A stretch of DNA of 44,391 nt from Cyanobacteria bacterium UBA2855 (GCA_002350725.1 DEFJ01000020.1:211-44601); one strand, 5' to 3'. Shown: positions 32,801 to 40,796, counted from the stretch's first letter. A program made the numbers and translations. The notes: a model not told the origin generated them from the sequence alone.

Positions 32801-33436
32801 ATTTATCATGTTATAGAAGCTTTTACAAGATGTAAGCACGATTATAAAGTATTTGCCGAAGAAATATATGAAGCAAAAATTTTAGCTAAGCAATATCATT
32901 TATCTCAAATTGAATTATTTACCGATTTAATGATTGGATACGCCTATATGAAGTTGTGTTCTTTTAGAAAGGCTTCTGCTATTATTTATCAAATAATACG
33001 TACCGCAAATGAAAACGGATTAAATAATCTTCTTTATATGGCGTGGTATGTTATGAGTGAATTAAATATGGCAGAAGGCAAATATATTGTAACCAAGGGC
33101 ATAGTAAACAATTCACTTATTCAGCTTGAGAAAATGGATAATTCCAACGAATATATTTTAATGCTATTTAAATATAATATGTATAAAGTTTTGAGATTTA
33201 GAGGAGAAAATGAAAACGCTGAAATTTGTTTAGCTCAGGCTGCTTATATAGCTAATAAACATGGTATCAATTTTGAATTTGATACGGCAGCAGAGCATTA
33301 TATTCCGCTTGTCGATCCGGATGAAGAATTTGAAAACAATTCCCCAACATATAAGAATGCATCTGTTAATGATTTAGGAAATAATAAAGAAGAGTCACAA
33401 TCTGATTCAGAAGAGGAAGACAATTCAGAAAAGTAA
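29891..33436 (+). CDS. Large zinc-ribbon / degenerate cyclase / STAND-like / TPR protein
   Basis: The 1181-residue protein begins with a double zinc ribbon: repeated CPKCG, CPNCKK, CPKCK, CKRCG, CHKCG and CKKCG pairs within residues 3-75. Residues 80-280 follow the pattern of a class III adenylate/guanylate cyclase (QYIGKNIVIRFDKEYSFKAS, then FHVNMVNRTSE). The metal-binding aspartates are absent: the usual ADxxG reads TFPVMG and GD reads GK. About 340-560 looks like a STAND/AAA ATPase (LIFIENFDKIDASSYDVL resembles Walker B), but no Walker A is present. The remainder is helical, TPR-like, with an acidic tail (SDSEEEDNSE). The whole is probably a cytoplasmic signalling scaffold descended from cyclase-AAA-TPR proteins. 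The promoter appears leaderless; glgA starts 27 bases after its stop. Confidence 0.78.
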   Translation: MECPKCGMEIDDKATVCPNCKKVLKIVCPKCKTVNKTNTCKRCGYVILTKCHKCGKINLTGDKHCKKCGFDLEQSVILNEANTDQFACILITFPVMGEITQILGSAKLVNKFKDNLDKIFVNQCLEAGVRRQYIGKNIVIRFDKEYSFKASARTAIKVAIKILTDITKMNYKLTNKKNTTVRCNMFLMQRTIHDDPYNFDSGFHVNMVNRTSENKQERLMGTFQVIADNFMEEAIGKDYPFDALSSISINGEMRTFYQIDVSKEIVINYADLDEADGEAEIPNFVQNMLVEQDKLDGAALSKMEKPNDPDDIYDIETIDFSEIQCEFIRTENIDVFYHVASKIQAVPKGIIAIRTDPLYVPYSIKLLSSINDLGIYSNIITVTCYDEMKYSPYSFFRSLVSAIFEYTVSQKLFRNNDFSMFASIDKTGMIRDLITFNQRGDNPQDTRYTYFDIFLTLLQAIPNTLIFIENFDKIDASSYDVLQYLFKTFEQLDISYLVVYSKEFGLHKDMHFLLTKPYYTEITLKPTPFEKMVEENKSYYKNIMDSFYFQRIAKYSFGSILFLDIAIQYLIESGVFEAGENEIKLLTPKTLIIPSSLNKLVKRRLDLLKDYPEAIKFLATVVLLGTRIDDNTIKSLDFPDLGDILEKLAEMGYIYYYNNCMYFPNYNILRENILKVLDATVLKEVADILFTKVFDDSMPCPEKAYLYGLLQDYKKEFLEWEKLAKINLSLGDFNSYLNCADKILEILDMNKDEEAQEDIENYRLELYENIAQNMFDFVPDKTFEIAERTLLHLERTTDSEKIINLCNKLIQSCMQSGHYTHALELTHKVLSLLPNCSIDPGATNFNKYFFLMTIVHVEILFNIGAWEDCLDLGYNVLNVMNQENMDLMRPDYMTSEQFEKIIMDTIGYVALANVLQLKGNVKEFLNIVRSDFTRVPHAYDAFVALESLMFGQQPQYDNSILAEDNKFSAIIYHVIEAFTRCKHDYKVFAEEIYEAKILAKQYHLSQIELFTDLMIGYAYMKLCSFRKASAIIYQIIRTANENGLNNLLYMAWYVMSELNMAEGKYIVTKGIVNNSLIQLEKMDNSNEYILMLFKYNMYKVLRFRGENENAEICLAQAAYIANKHGINFEFDTAAEHYIPLVDPDEEFENNSPTYKNASVNDLGNNKEESQSDSEEEDNSEK

Positions 33437-33463
33437 GACCCGTTATAAATAAGGAGAAATAAT

Positions 33464-34909
33464 ATGAAAGTTCTTTTTGCAGCAGCAGAAGTAGCACCTT
33501 TTTCAAAGGCAGGAGGATTGGCTGATGTTGTAGGCAGTTTACCAAAATATCTTGAAAAGAAAGCAGAAATTGCGATTTTTACACCGTTGCATGGTTGTAT
33601 TGATGTCGATAAATGGGGTATTAAAGAGCTTGAAAACTCTGAGATGTGGTTGACTTTCGGACGTAACGGTCATAAATTCAGATTGTTTATGTGTAAATTG
33701 CCGGGGACGAATATAAATGTATTTTTTGTTCATAACGATTGGTATTTTACTTGTTTTAATGAAGTTTATCCAAAGTGGTTGGATCCTGCGTATGAGCATG
33801 AAAGATATATTGCATTTTCTTTAGCTGTTATGGAATATGCTAAATTGTTAAACTTCAGGGCTGATATAATTCATGCAAATGATTGGCATACCGCAATGAT
33901 TCCGGTATATTTACACAGTAATTACAGGTATGATGAGTATTGGAAAAACACTAAAACAGTATTCGAAATTCATAATTTGGCATATCAAGGTGTTTGGTTC
34001 GAGGATGTTCTTGATTTTGCAAATATGAGAAAAGATATTGTATATAACGAGTGGGGTGTAGAACATTATGGTAAAGTTAATTGGATGAAGGGAGCAATTA
34101 ATTATTCCGACAGGATTGTTGCAGTTTCTCCGACATATGCAAGAGAAATTCTTACAGGTGAATACGGCGAGGGTATGGATTATACTTTACGTGGGGCTCA
34201 ATATAAATTGAGGGGTATCCTTAACGGTATAGATTATGATGTGTTCAATCCAAAGAAAGATAAGAACCTTGTAAAAAATTATGATTTAAAAACCTTAAAA
34301 AACAAAGAGGAAAACAAGAAAGCTATATGTGAAAAATTCGGACTTAAATATAATCCTGAAAGACCTCTTATTTCTTGCATAACACGTCTTGTGCCTCAAA
34401 AGGGAATTGATTTAGTTAGAGATTCTCAGTACGCAATGATGGACACTAATGCGGATTATATTTTCTTGGGCAGTGGAAATAAAGATTATGAAAACCTTTT
34501 AATTTGGCTTTCAAATAACAGCTCAAATATAAGAGCATATATCGGATATAACGGAGAGCTTGCAAATCAGATTTATGCTGCTTCAGATTTTTATTTGATG
34601 CCGTCGAAGTTTGAACCATGCGGATTGAGTCAACTTATTGCAATGAGATATGGCGCGTTACCTATAGTAAGAGCTACAGGCGGTTTAGAGGATACTGTTA
34701 CCGGTTATCCGCTTAATGATAGTACAGGCTTTAAATTCTGGACATATAACGGTTTTGATATGATGCAGGCTGTTAATTGTGCAATTGATGTTTATAAAGA
34801 TAAATATACGCTTGATGCAATGCGAAAAACGGCAATGGAGAAAGATTTCTCTTGGAAAAAGAGTAGTGAAGAGTATCTGAAAATGTATAAGGAGCTTTCA
34901 GGTAAATAA
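33464..34909 (+). CDS. glgA: Glycogen/starch synthase
   Basis: GlgA (GT5) extends alpha-1,4-glucan chains from ADP-glucose. The 481-residue protein starts MKVLFAAAEVAPFSKAGGLA with the ADP-glucose-binding KxGGL motif (Lys15-Leu19). It continues with DIIHANDWHTAMIPVYL, LRGILNGIDYDVFNP, ISCITRLVPQKGIDLV, and PSKFEPCGLSQLIAMRYGAL followed by RATGGLEDTV, the C-terminal nucleotide-binding signature. AAGGAG precedes the ATG. The next gene overlaps its stop by one base (TAATG), so a small membrane protein is translated with it. No glgB/glgC are in the window. Confidence 0.96.
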   Translation: MKVLFAAAEVAPFSKAGGLADVVGSLPKYLEKKAEIAIFTPLHGCIDVDKWGIKELENSEMWLTFGRNGHKFRLFMCKLPGTNINVFFVHNDWYFTCFNEVYPKWLDPAYEHERYIAFSLAVMEYAKLLNFRADIIHANDWHTAMIPVYLHSNYRYDEYWKNTKTVFEIHNLAYQGVWFEDVLDFANMRKDIVYNEWGVEHYGKVNWMKGAINYSDRIVAVSPTYAREILTGEYGEGMDYTLRGAQYKLRGILNGIDYDVFNPKKDKNLVKNYDLKTLKNKEENKKAICEKFGLKYNPERPLISCITRLVPQKGIDLVRDSQYAMMDTNADYIFLGSGNKDYENLLIWLSNNSSNIRAYIGYNGELANQIYAASDFYLMPSKFEPCGLSQLIAMRYGALPIVRATGGLEDTVTGYPLNDSTGFKFWTYNGFDMMQAVNCAIDVYKDKYTLDAMRKTAMEKDFSWKKSSEEYLKMYKELSGK

Positions 34910-35391
34910 TGGGCAAGATAGTAGGTTTCATTGTTTGTATGATGCTTGGGCTCGGATTATTTGTTCTTGCATCCGTAAAAGATGTTGTATTATGTTCCGG
35001 TGGCTCCGGCATGTGTGCAATAAGTTCAAAAGTCTTTGGCTATACAATAAGTGAAGATGCTTTTTCTATAAAGGATGTAGATAAAATATATTGTAAAAAG
35101 AACTATCAGCCTGCTCGTTCGGGCAAAAAGACTTACTTCGTTTTATCGTTAAAAAAGGCGGATGGTGTTGAGTATAATTTGGGTTCTTTTAAGACTCTTG
35201 GAATGTGTAAAAATGCAAATTCCCCTCTAAAAAACTTTATAAGCGGAAAAGAGAAAAATATTATGTATTCTTCGGGTACCGGAATTTCAAATATATTCGG
35301 GTATATATTTGCTGTATTAATGCTTTTTATAGGTATTATAATCCTTCGCACAAAACCTGACGAAGTTGAAGATGACTTTAGTGAAGAATAA
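34909..35391 (+). CDS. Hypothetical membrane protein coupled to glgA
   Basis: The 160-residue protein has an N-terminal hydrophobic helix (IVGFIVCMMLGLGLFVLASV, residues 4-23) and a second near the C-terminus (IFGYIFAVLMLFIGIIIL, about 128-145), with a roughly 100-residue loop between them. The loop has several cysteines (LCSGGSGMCAISS, IYCKKNY, GMCKNAN), which could form disulfides if it faces the periplasm. The acidic tail is EVEDDFSEE. The TAATG overlap with glgA implies translational coupling, but no known glycogen role exists for such a protein. I do not recognise the family. Confidence 0.75.
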   Translation: MGKIVGFIVCMMLGLGLFVLASVKDVVLCSGGSGMCAISSKVFGYTISEDAFSIKDVDKIYCKKNYQPARSGKKTYFVLSLKKADGVEYNLGSFKTLGMCKNANSPLKNFISGKEKNIMYSSGTGISNIFGYIFAVLMLFIGIIILRTKPDEVEDDFSEE

Positions 35392-35420
35392 AACTGTAGG
35401 AATTTAACTTTTTGTCTTTA

Positions 35421-35449
35421 TTGCAGAGTACAAAAATTTGTGATAAAAT
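35421..35449 (+). promoter_or_regulatory. Promoter with extended -10, apparently leaderless (PurD-like gene)
   Basis: TTGCAG (35421-35426), a 17-base spacer ending in TGA, and TAAAAT (35444-35449) form a good sigma-70 promoter. Exactly six bases lie between the -10 box and the ATG at 35456, and no ribosome site is present. Confidence 0.65.
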
Positions 35450-35455
35450 CGACTT

Positions 35456-36697
35456 ATGAATAAGAAGAAGATATTAGTCGTAGGTTCATCAGCAAAAGAA
35501 TATGCTCTTGCAAAATATTTTTCAGAGGATAAAAATATAGAAACCGTATATGTTGCTCCCGGAAATCCTTTAGTTTGCGAATTTGCGCAATGCGTTGATA
35601 TACGAGAGAATTCTGTATCTGAATTATTAGAATTTGCAATAAAAAATGGAATTGATTTAACTGTTGCATCCTCGTCTGAAGCTATAAAATCTGATATTAC
35701 TTCTTATTTTAGAGAAAATTCTCAATTGATATTTGCGCCGGATAAAGAAAGCGCATCTTTTGCTATTTCCAGAGCGTATGCGAAAAAGTTTTTATATAAG
35801 CAACATATTAAAATCCCAAAGTTTGGAATTTTTGATAAATTGTCCTCGGCTTTGGATTATGTAAAAAATGAAAGGTATCCGTTGTTAATTACTGCTGATG
35901 AGGATACTGAAAATTCTGTTCGTACAATTGCTACAACCGTGAATTTTGCTCAAACCTGTTTAAATGATATTTTTTTACAGGATGAGGATAAGGCTGTTAT
36001 AGAAGAGTATGAATACGGTCATCCGTTTACTTTGTATGTTATAACTGACGGATATCAAGCTTTACCGCTTACGGTTGTTGGTGATTATAAGTTTTTAGAA
36101 GACGGTGATGCAGGCTTATTTACCCCAGGTTCAGGGGCATATGTTCCTGATTACAAGGTTTCATTTGATGTCGTTGAAAAAATGATGAATAGTGTAGTTG
36201 AAGTTTGTTTGAGCGCTCATCAACGTAAAGGAAACCCTTATGTTGGCATTTTAGGTGTTGATGCAGTGCTGAAATCTGATGACAGTTTTGTTATCGTTGG
36301 TTTTACTCCATTTTTTAAGGAACATCATATTCAGGCGGTTTTAAATTCTTTGGATACCGGTTTGTATGAAATCTTTGAAGCTTGTGCAAACGGTTCTTTT
36401 GCTGATGATTATGAGGATATTCCGCTTAAAGATATCAGCAGTGTTTCATGTGTGTTGTTTTCAAGAAATTCTAATTCAGTTATAACCGGATTAGAGTTGG
36501 TGGACGATACAACGGATATTACCCCCTTTGGAATTACACAAAACTCTTATTTCGAAAAATTAACCAATAAAGGTAGAACTATGGTTGTCACACAAACCTC
36601 TTCAACTATTTCAAGAGCGAGAGAGCTTTTATACGATAATGTTGAAGAAATCTCTTTTAACGGGAAAAAATACAGAAGAGATATTTGTGCTGAGTAG
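35456..36697 (+). CDS. PurD-like ATP-grasp protein with lost catalytic residues
   Basis: The 413-residue protein aligns with phosphoribosylamine-glycine ligase over its length. It has VVGSSAKEYALAKYF (usually GxGGREHALAW), a SFAISRAYAKKFLYKQHIKI segment, AVIEEYEYGHPFTLYVITDG, GSGAYVPDY (usually GGMGAYSP) and the C-terminal VTQTSSTISRARELLYDNVE through KYRRDI. Where PurD has its metal-binding EFNxRFGDPE, this protein reads VGFTPFFKEH, so the ligands are lost, and the glycine-rich N-terminal signature is also changed. De novo purine ligation is therefore unlikely; a true purD must lie elsewhere if the pathway exists. A regulatory or different ligase role is possible. The gene looks leaderless and stands alone. 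Confidence 0.8.
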   Translation: MNKKKILVVGSSAKEYALAKYFSEDKNIETVYVAPGNPLVCEFAQCVDIRENSVSELLEFAIKNGIDLTVASSSEAIKSDITSYFRENSQLIFAPDKESASFAISRAYAKKFLYKQHIKIPKFGIFDKLSSALDYVKNERYPLLITADEDTENSVRTIATTVNFAQTCLNDIFLQDEDKAVIEEYEYGHPFTLYVITDGYQALPLTVVGDYKFLEDGDAGLFTPGSGAYVPDYKVSFDVVEKMMNSVVEVCLSAHQRKGNPYVGILGVDAVLKSDDSFVIVGFTPFFKEHHIQAVLNSLDTGLYEIFEACANGSFADDYEDIPLKDISSVSCVLFSRNSNSVITGLELVDDTTDITPFGITQNSYFEKLTNKGRTMVVTQTSSTISRARELLYDNVEEISFNGKKYRRDICAE

Positions 36698-36787
36698 GTT
36701 CTAATGTAAAATTATATTAAATGTGTGTTATAGTGAAGCAAATAAATTTATTTTTACATTTAATATAAGTGAACATAAGGTTAAAAG

Positions 36788-38929
36788 ATGAAGACTGATA
36801 AAATAAACATAAGGCAGCCTAAATTTGTTGCTCCGAAAATTAATTCAAAAAATATCAAAAATTACAAATTTAGTAATCCTTTTTTTTCACAATATAATGA
36901 GATTTCAAATGTTTATTATTATCCGTCTTTTACATCACAAAATGAACAAAGAGATGTTATAAAGGCTTATTATTGTAAATATCCGGAGTTGCATGGTGAT
37001 GGCAGGTTTATAGAATTTTTAAATTCCGGAATTGAGAAAAATCCTGAGTTTGCCTTATTCCTTTTAGATAATGAAGATTTAAGTTTTATTGAAAAAGAAT
37101 ATTTAATTAGCAAAGCAAAGTTTTATCCCGAATTACAAGAACCTATGCAGAAATATTTGCAAAGAACGGAAGGCCTAGATAAGTATGAATTTTGTAAGCT
37201 TATTGTAAATCATCAAACAAAAGCTGCGGCAAAGAAGTTGTTATTGGAATCCGATATGGATGCGCTCGACGCAAAGCTTTTGCATCAGGAGAATTTAATA
37301 AAAAAATATCCCGAAAAATATATAAATGGGGATTTTAATCCTAATCAAATAGAAAAAAGTCATTTTTTAACAAATAAAAATCTGCCAAAATATTATGAAT
37401 TTATGACGTTTGCTGCCGTGACCGATAGTGAAACTCTTGATTTTATTTTTAGAAAAAGACTTGGCTACGCCTTCGATTTAACCGAAAAAGTTGCAGTTAT
37501 GAATATTGATGAATTAGATGCAATAACTAAACTTAATCATTGTTCTACTCCTGAGGGTAAACCTTTAACTGTTGCTCAAAAAGTTGATTTTATAGAATTA
37601 ATTGATACGTATACAAATTTGGGTAAAAGTACAAAAAAGTTGATTGATATGGTTGGCAATAAAAAAGTCGATATACCTGAGTTAAAACGAGATATTTTAT
37701 CTGTAGTAATGGCGCATGTTGGAGTGAATATAGAAAATGTTTCAAATGAAAAACTTCTTGAATGGAATTTAGACTATATTCATAAGGTGATTGAAACATT
37801 TAATGCATCTTCTTATCAAGATAAACAAGCTCTGAGATTGCTTATGTATGGGGCAAATAAAGGTAATTTTAAAAAGTTTATAACCCGAGGACACAACGAT
37901 TGGAGTGCTGATAACAGAGAAACAGAAGAACGATTTAAGCAATTAAATTTAAATTACGATATGTGGCTAAATCCTCCAAGAAGGTTTGAAAAATTTTTTA
38001 TATCCGCTGATAATAAGGATAATGCTTATATTCCGCTTGCCGAAAAGATTGAAGAAGATGTTGAACTTTTAAGAAAAACTCCTGCTAAAAATTATATAGA
38101 TAAGCAGCTTAAACCGTGGATTAATGATGATAAATTTATTGTGCCTCAATCCGAATATAGAAATGCAAAAGCTTTAAAGAATTACAATGACAAAATTTGT
38201 GAATTATTAGATTCCGTTTGGGCAAGAGCTATAAAAAATAACAAGTCCGGTAAAAATCTTGATATCGCTCGTCAATCTTTGACGATTTTAAACCATTTTA
38301 ATAACAGATGTAACTCGTTAGAAAAAATGGTGCGAAAAGAAGAAAATACTATTCCAAGTAATAAGTCATTAAATTTAACAATAAAAATGTGGGATAGAAT
38401 ACCTCAAAAAGATTTATTCCAAGGCAATTATTCAACTTGTTGTATCGGGATGGGTAATATAAATGGTTTTGCAATGCCTACATATTTGTTAAGTACGGCA
38501 TTCAATATGATAGAGCTTGTTGATAACAATTCAGGTAAGATTATCGGTAATGCGCTTTGCTATTTTGTAAAAGATAAATATGATAATCCGTCTTTCATGA
38601 TAGATAATATAGAAATTAATAACAGTGTTCAACCGTCAAAAGTAACAGGAATAAAGCTTCGTAATGCTATTGCAAAGTATGCTTCAGATTTTGCAATAGA
38701 AGTTTCCGGAAATAAGTATATTGATGTTTGCTTGGGGCAAGCATTTAATGATGTGCCGGAGGATGATTTTGACATATTCGATATGCCGTATAGAAGTTTT
38801 AAGCTTGTCGGAGATTTGACAACCGCTCAGGATATATATTTGGATGCCTTTGGCGGATGGGTAGACGAAAATATCGCATGTGACGAAGATGAAAGATATA
38901 TCACGAAAAAAGTTTATTTATTAATATAA
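36788..38929 (+). CDS. Large hypothetical protein with a conserved-looking C-terminal Cys-rich domain
   Basis: The 713-residue protein has a polar N-terminus with a PSFTSQ motif at about 46-51, no signal peptide and no membrane helix. The middle, about residues 60-530, is helical and rich in Lys/Asn. The C-terminal 190 residues form a distinct globular domain: RIPQKDLFQGNYSTCCIGMG, FAMPTYLLSTAFNMIELVD, GKIIGNALCYFVKDKY and FMIDNIEINNSVQPS, followed by LRNAIAKYASDFAIEVSG. The strand-loop-helix order of the last parts recalls the acetyl-CoA-binding half of GNAT acetyltransferases, but no RxxGxG loop is visible, so that is a weak suggestion. The C/C pair and conserved-looking motifs suggest an enzyme or effector. 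I do not recognise the family. Confidence 0.7.
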   Translation: MKTDKINIRQPKFVAPKINSKNIKNYKFSNPFFSQYNEISNVYYYPSFTSQNEQRDVIKAYYCKYPELHGDGRFIEFLNSGIEKNPEFALFLLDNEDLSFIEKEYLISKAKFYPELQEPMQKYLQRTEGLDKYEFCKLIVNHQTKAAAKKLLLESDMDALDAKLLHQENLIKKYPEKYINGDFNPNQIEKSHFLTNKNLPKYYEFMTFAAVTDSETLDFIFRKRLGYAFDLTEKVAVMNIDELDAITKLNHCSTPEGKPLTVAQKVDFIELIDTYTNLGKSTKKLIDMVGNKKVDIPELKRDILSVVMAHVGVNIENVSNEKLLEWNLDYIHKVIETFNASSYQDKQALRLLMYGANKGNFKKFITRGHNDWSADNRETEERFKQLNLNYDMWLNPPRRFEKFFISADNKDNAYIPLAEKIEEDVELLRKTPAKNYIDKQLKPWINDDKFIVPQSEYRNAKALKNYNDKICELLDSVWARAIKNNKSGKNLDIARQSLTILNHFNNRCNSLEKMVRKEENTIPSNKSLNLTIKMWDRIPQKDLFQGNYSTCCIGMGNINGFAMPTYLLSTAFNMIELVDNNSGKIIGNALCYFVKDKYDNPSFMIDNIEINNSVQPSKVTGIKLRNAIAKYASDFAIEVSGNKYIDVCLGQAFNDVPEDDFDIFDMPYRSFKLVGDLTTAQDIYLDAFGGWVDENIACDEDERYITKKVYLLI

Positions 38930-38931
38930 TA

Positions 38932-40086
38932 TTATTTACTTTCGCAGGCATAGGTGTAAATTTTTCTTAATTGTTTGTTTTTGTTTACTGATTTCATTTT
39001 CGTAAAACCTCCGGACGTATCAACTCTGGGGTTAAATATAACGTCAACAAAGTCTATAAATTTTGCAGACCTTTCATAAAAAGGTTTTACTCCTATCGTT
39101 TGATTGGCGCAATCAACTTTATATGTACCTTTGGTCATATTGTATCTGTCATACATTGGGTCAGGAGAGTAGCTGACTCCATTCAGGTATCGAAGTCCGG
39201 CAATGTCAATTATTGCTTCTTTATTTGACAGATATAAAGTTTCATCAATTTTTGTATATAACGCTTCTCTTCCTTTCGGTGGGGTGTTCCCTACCGGAAT
39301 TTTAAATTTATCCTGAAATATTTTCATAACAAATAAAAATTCAATATCCAGTCCCCGTCCGAAAGTACACTCTTTAGGAAGAGGCGGCTGCTTTCCAGCT
39401 AAAATGACAGCTTTTAATGCTGAATTATCAAATTCATGGTTACCTGAGGTCTGAATTATAACAGGATACTTAATTTCTCCTTCGTTTGTAATAAAGAAGT
39501 AAATTACTGTTTTAAGATTGTCTGCACCTTTACCTTGAGGTGTCCAGTTCTCTCTCAATGATTGTTTTAGATTCTTCATATAAGGTATACTTGCAGCATT
39601 AAATTTTTCCATATCTTGCTTTGATTTATCATGATGAATGGATATATTTGTTCTGACTGTTATCTTATCATAGGCAACACCATCAGGAAAAGGTTTGTAT
39701 TGTTTTGATAGTACAGCACTAATATTTTTGAGAGCATTTTGTTCAAACTCTTGATTGAGTGCATGTTGAATAATTCTGATGGGAGAAAATTTGCCGTCCC
39801 GTGAAATATCAAATTCAATTAAAATACTGTTTAAATCCGAATTTGGTGTAAGATAAACCGCCTGATAAATATTCTCATTTAATTCTTGCGTATAATTATA
39901 TGCCCACATGTTATCCGTAGTTGCAGGTATAATGTACCATGTTCTTATTGATTTCTTATTTCCGTTTGTTTGGGTTTGGGAAGATATCGGTTTTCCTGCA
40001 TAAATATTGTCAATAATGTTATCAGAATAAGCACAAGCACAATGTATAAAAATAATTACTAATGCTAATAATATTCTTTTTAACAT
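38932..40086 (-). CDS. Exported TonB-like protein with two TonB C-terminal domains
   Basis: The 384-residue protein starts with a hydrophobic export signal (MLKRILLALVIIFIHCACAY). It may be a lipoprotein or have a cleavable peptide; the lipobox is not clear. Two tandem modules resemble TonB C-terminal domains: LIEFDISRDGKFSPIRIIQH with QNALKNISAVL, and a YFFITNEGEIKYPVIIQTSG segment with NSALKAVILAGKQPPLP. No proline-rich spacer or N-terminal TonB anchor is present. The C-terminal 110 residues (DETLYLSNKEAIIDI, KGTYKVDCANQTIGV) form a further domain of surface/periplasmic type. GGGGGAG precedes the ATG. It follows infC by 29 bases on the same strand and may be co-transcribed. It is probably a periplasmic/outer-membrane protein rather than an energy transducer. 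Confidence 0.8.
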   Translation of the reverse strand: MLKRILLALVIIFIHCACAYSDNIIDNIYAGKPISSQTQTNGNKKSIRTWYIIPATTDNMWAYNYTQELNENIYQAVYLTPNSDLNSILIEFDISRDGKFSPIRIIQHALNQEFEQNALKNISAVLSKQYKPFPDGVAYDKITVRTNISIHHDKSKQDMEKFNAASIPYMKNLKQSLRENWTPQGKGADNLKTVIYFFITNEGEIKYPVIIQTSGNHEFDNSALKAVILAGKQPPLPKECTFGRGLDIEFLFVMKIFQDKFKIPVGNTPPKGREALYTKIDETLYLSNKEAIIDIAGLRYLNGVSYSPDPMYDRYNMTKGTYKVDCANQTIGVKPFYERSAKFIDFVDVIFNPRVDTSGGFTKMKSVNKNKQLRKIYTYACESK

Positions 40087-40115
40087 TTCTCCCCCAATTA
40101 TTTTGTGAGCAAATT

Positions 40116-40658
40116 TTATGCTTGCGGAGCAAGATACATTGTAACATTTCTGCCTTCAAGCATCGGCTTTTTCTCTATTGTAATAGGGTCGTCTTTTAAA
40201 TCCTCAATAAATCTGTTTGCAAGCTCGAATGCCAAACTTGAATGCTGCATTTCACGACCTCTTAACATTACAACGACCTTAACTTTGTTGCCTTGAGCTA
40301 TAAATTTACGAATGCTTTTAATTCTGACTAAATAATCGTGAGTATCTATTTTATATCTGATTTTAACTTCTTTAACATCAACTGTGTGTTGTTTCTTTTT
40401 AGCTTCTTTAGCTTTTTTCTCTAATTCGTATTTGTACTTACCGTAATTTAAAATCTTTGCTACCGGAGGAGCTTGGTTAGGACTGATTACAACTAAATCT
40501 AAATCTTCATCGTATGCCATTTTTAAGGCTTTTTGGGTTTCTATAATTCCGATGTTTTCACCATCTTTGCCAATTAATCTGACTTCTTTTGCTCTGATTT
40601 TTTCGTTCATCAAAACTTTGTCTTTGTTGTCCTTTTGTTGTCTTATGTCGTTTGCTAT
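40116..40658 (-). CDS. infC: Translation initiation factor IF-3, probable AUA start
   Basis: IF-3 prevents 30S-50S joining and checks start codons. The protein contains MNEKIRAKEVRLIGKDGENI, SPNQAPPVAKILNYGKYKYE, VKEVKIRYKIDTHDYLVRI and KVVVMLRGREMQHSSLAFEL, ending KKPMLEGRNVTMYLAPQA. The first ATG (40610) has no ribosome site and would remove the family's short N-terminal leader. In the same frame an ATA codon at 40656-40658 has GGAG 8 bases upstream and gives IANDIRQQKDNKDKVLMNEK, 180 residues in total. Many infC genes start at AUU, an IF-3-discriminated codon that allows autoregulation; AUA would work the same way. Unusually, rpmI and rplT do not follow; a TonB-like gene does. Confidence 0.95.
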   Translation of the reverse strand: MANDIRQQKDNKDKVLMNEKIRAKEVRLIGKDGENIGIIETQKALKMAYDEDLDLVVISPNQAPPVAKILNYGKYKYELEKKAKEAKKKQHTVDVKEVKIRYKIDTHDYLVRIKSIRKFIAQGNKVKVVVMLRGREMQHSSLAFELANRFIEDLKDDPITIEKKPMLEGRNVTMYLAPQA

Positions 40659-40771
40659 TGTCCTATCTCCTATATTTTAAAGTAACATGCTTATAATAAC
40701 ACAACATATTTTTTTTTGCTATATTGTAACCTTTAGCAATTGTAACGAAATGTAAAAACTTGTATTGCCTT

Positions 40772-40796
40772 ACTATATACGCATTATGTATATAGT
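40772..40796. promoter_or_regulatory. Palindromic operator-like site upstream of the 51-residue gene
   Basis: ACTATATAC (40772-40780) and GTATATAGT (40788-40796) are exact reverse complements separated by 7 bases. TTGCCT (40765-40770) and TATATA (40789-40794), 18 bases apart, could be the promoter boxes of the small gene, so the palindrome would overlap the -10 region, as an operator does. It lies between the divergent infC and the small gene. Confidence 0.5.
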
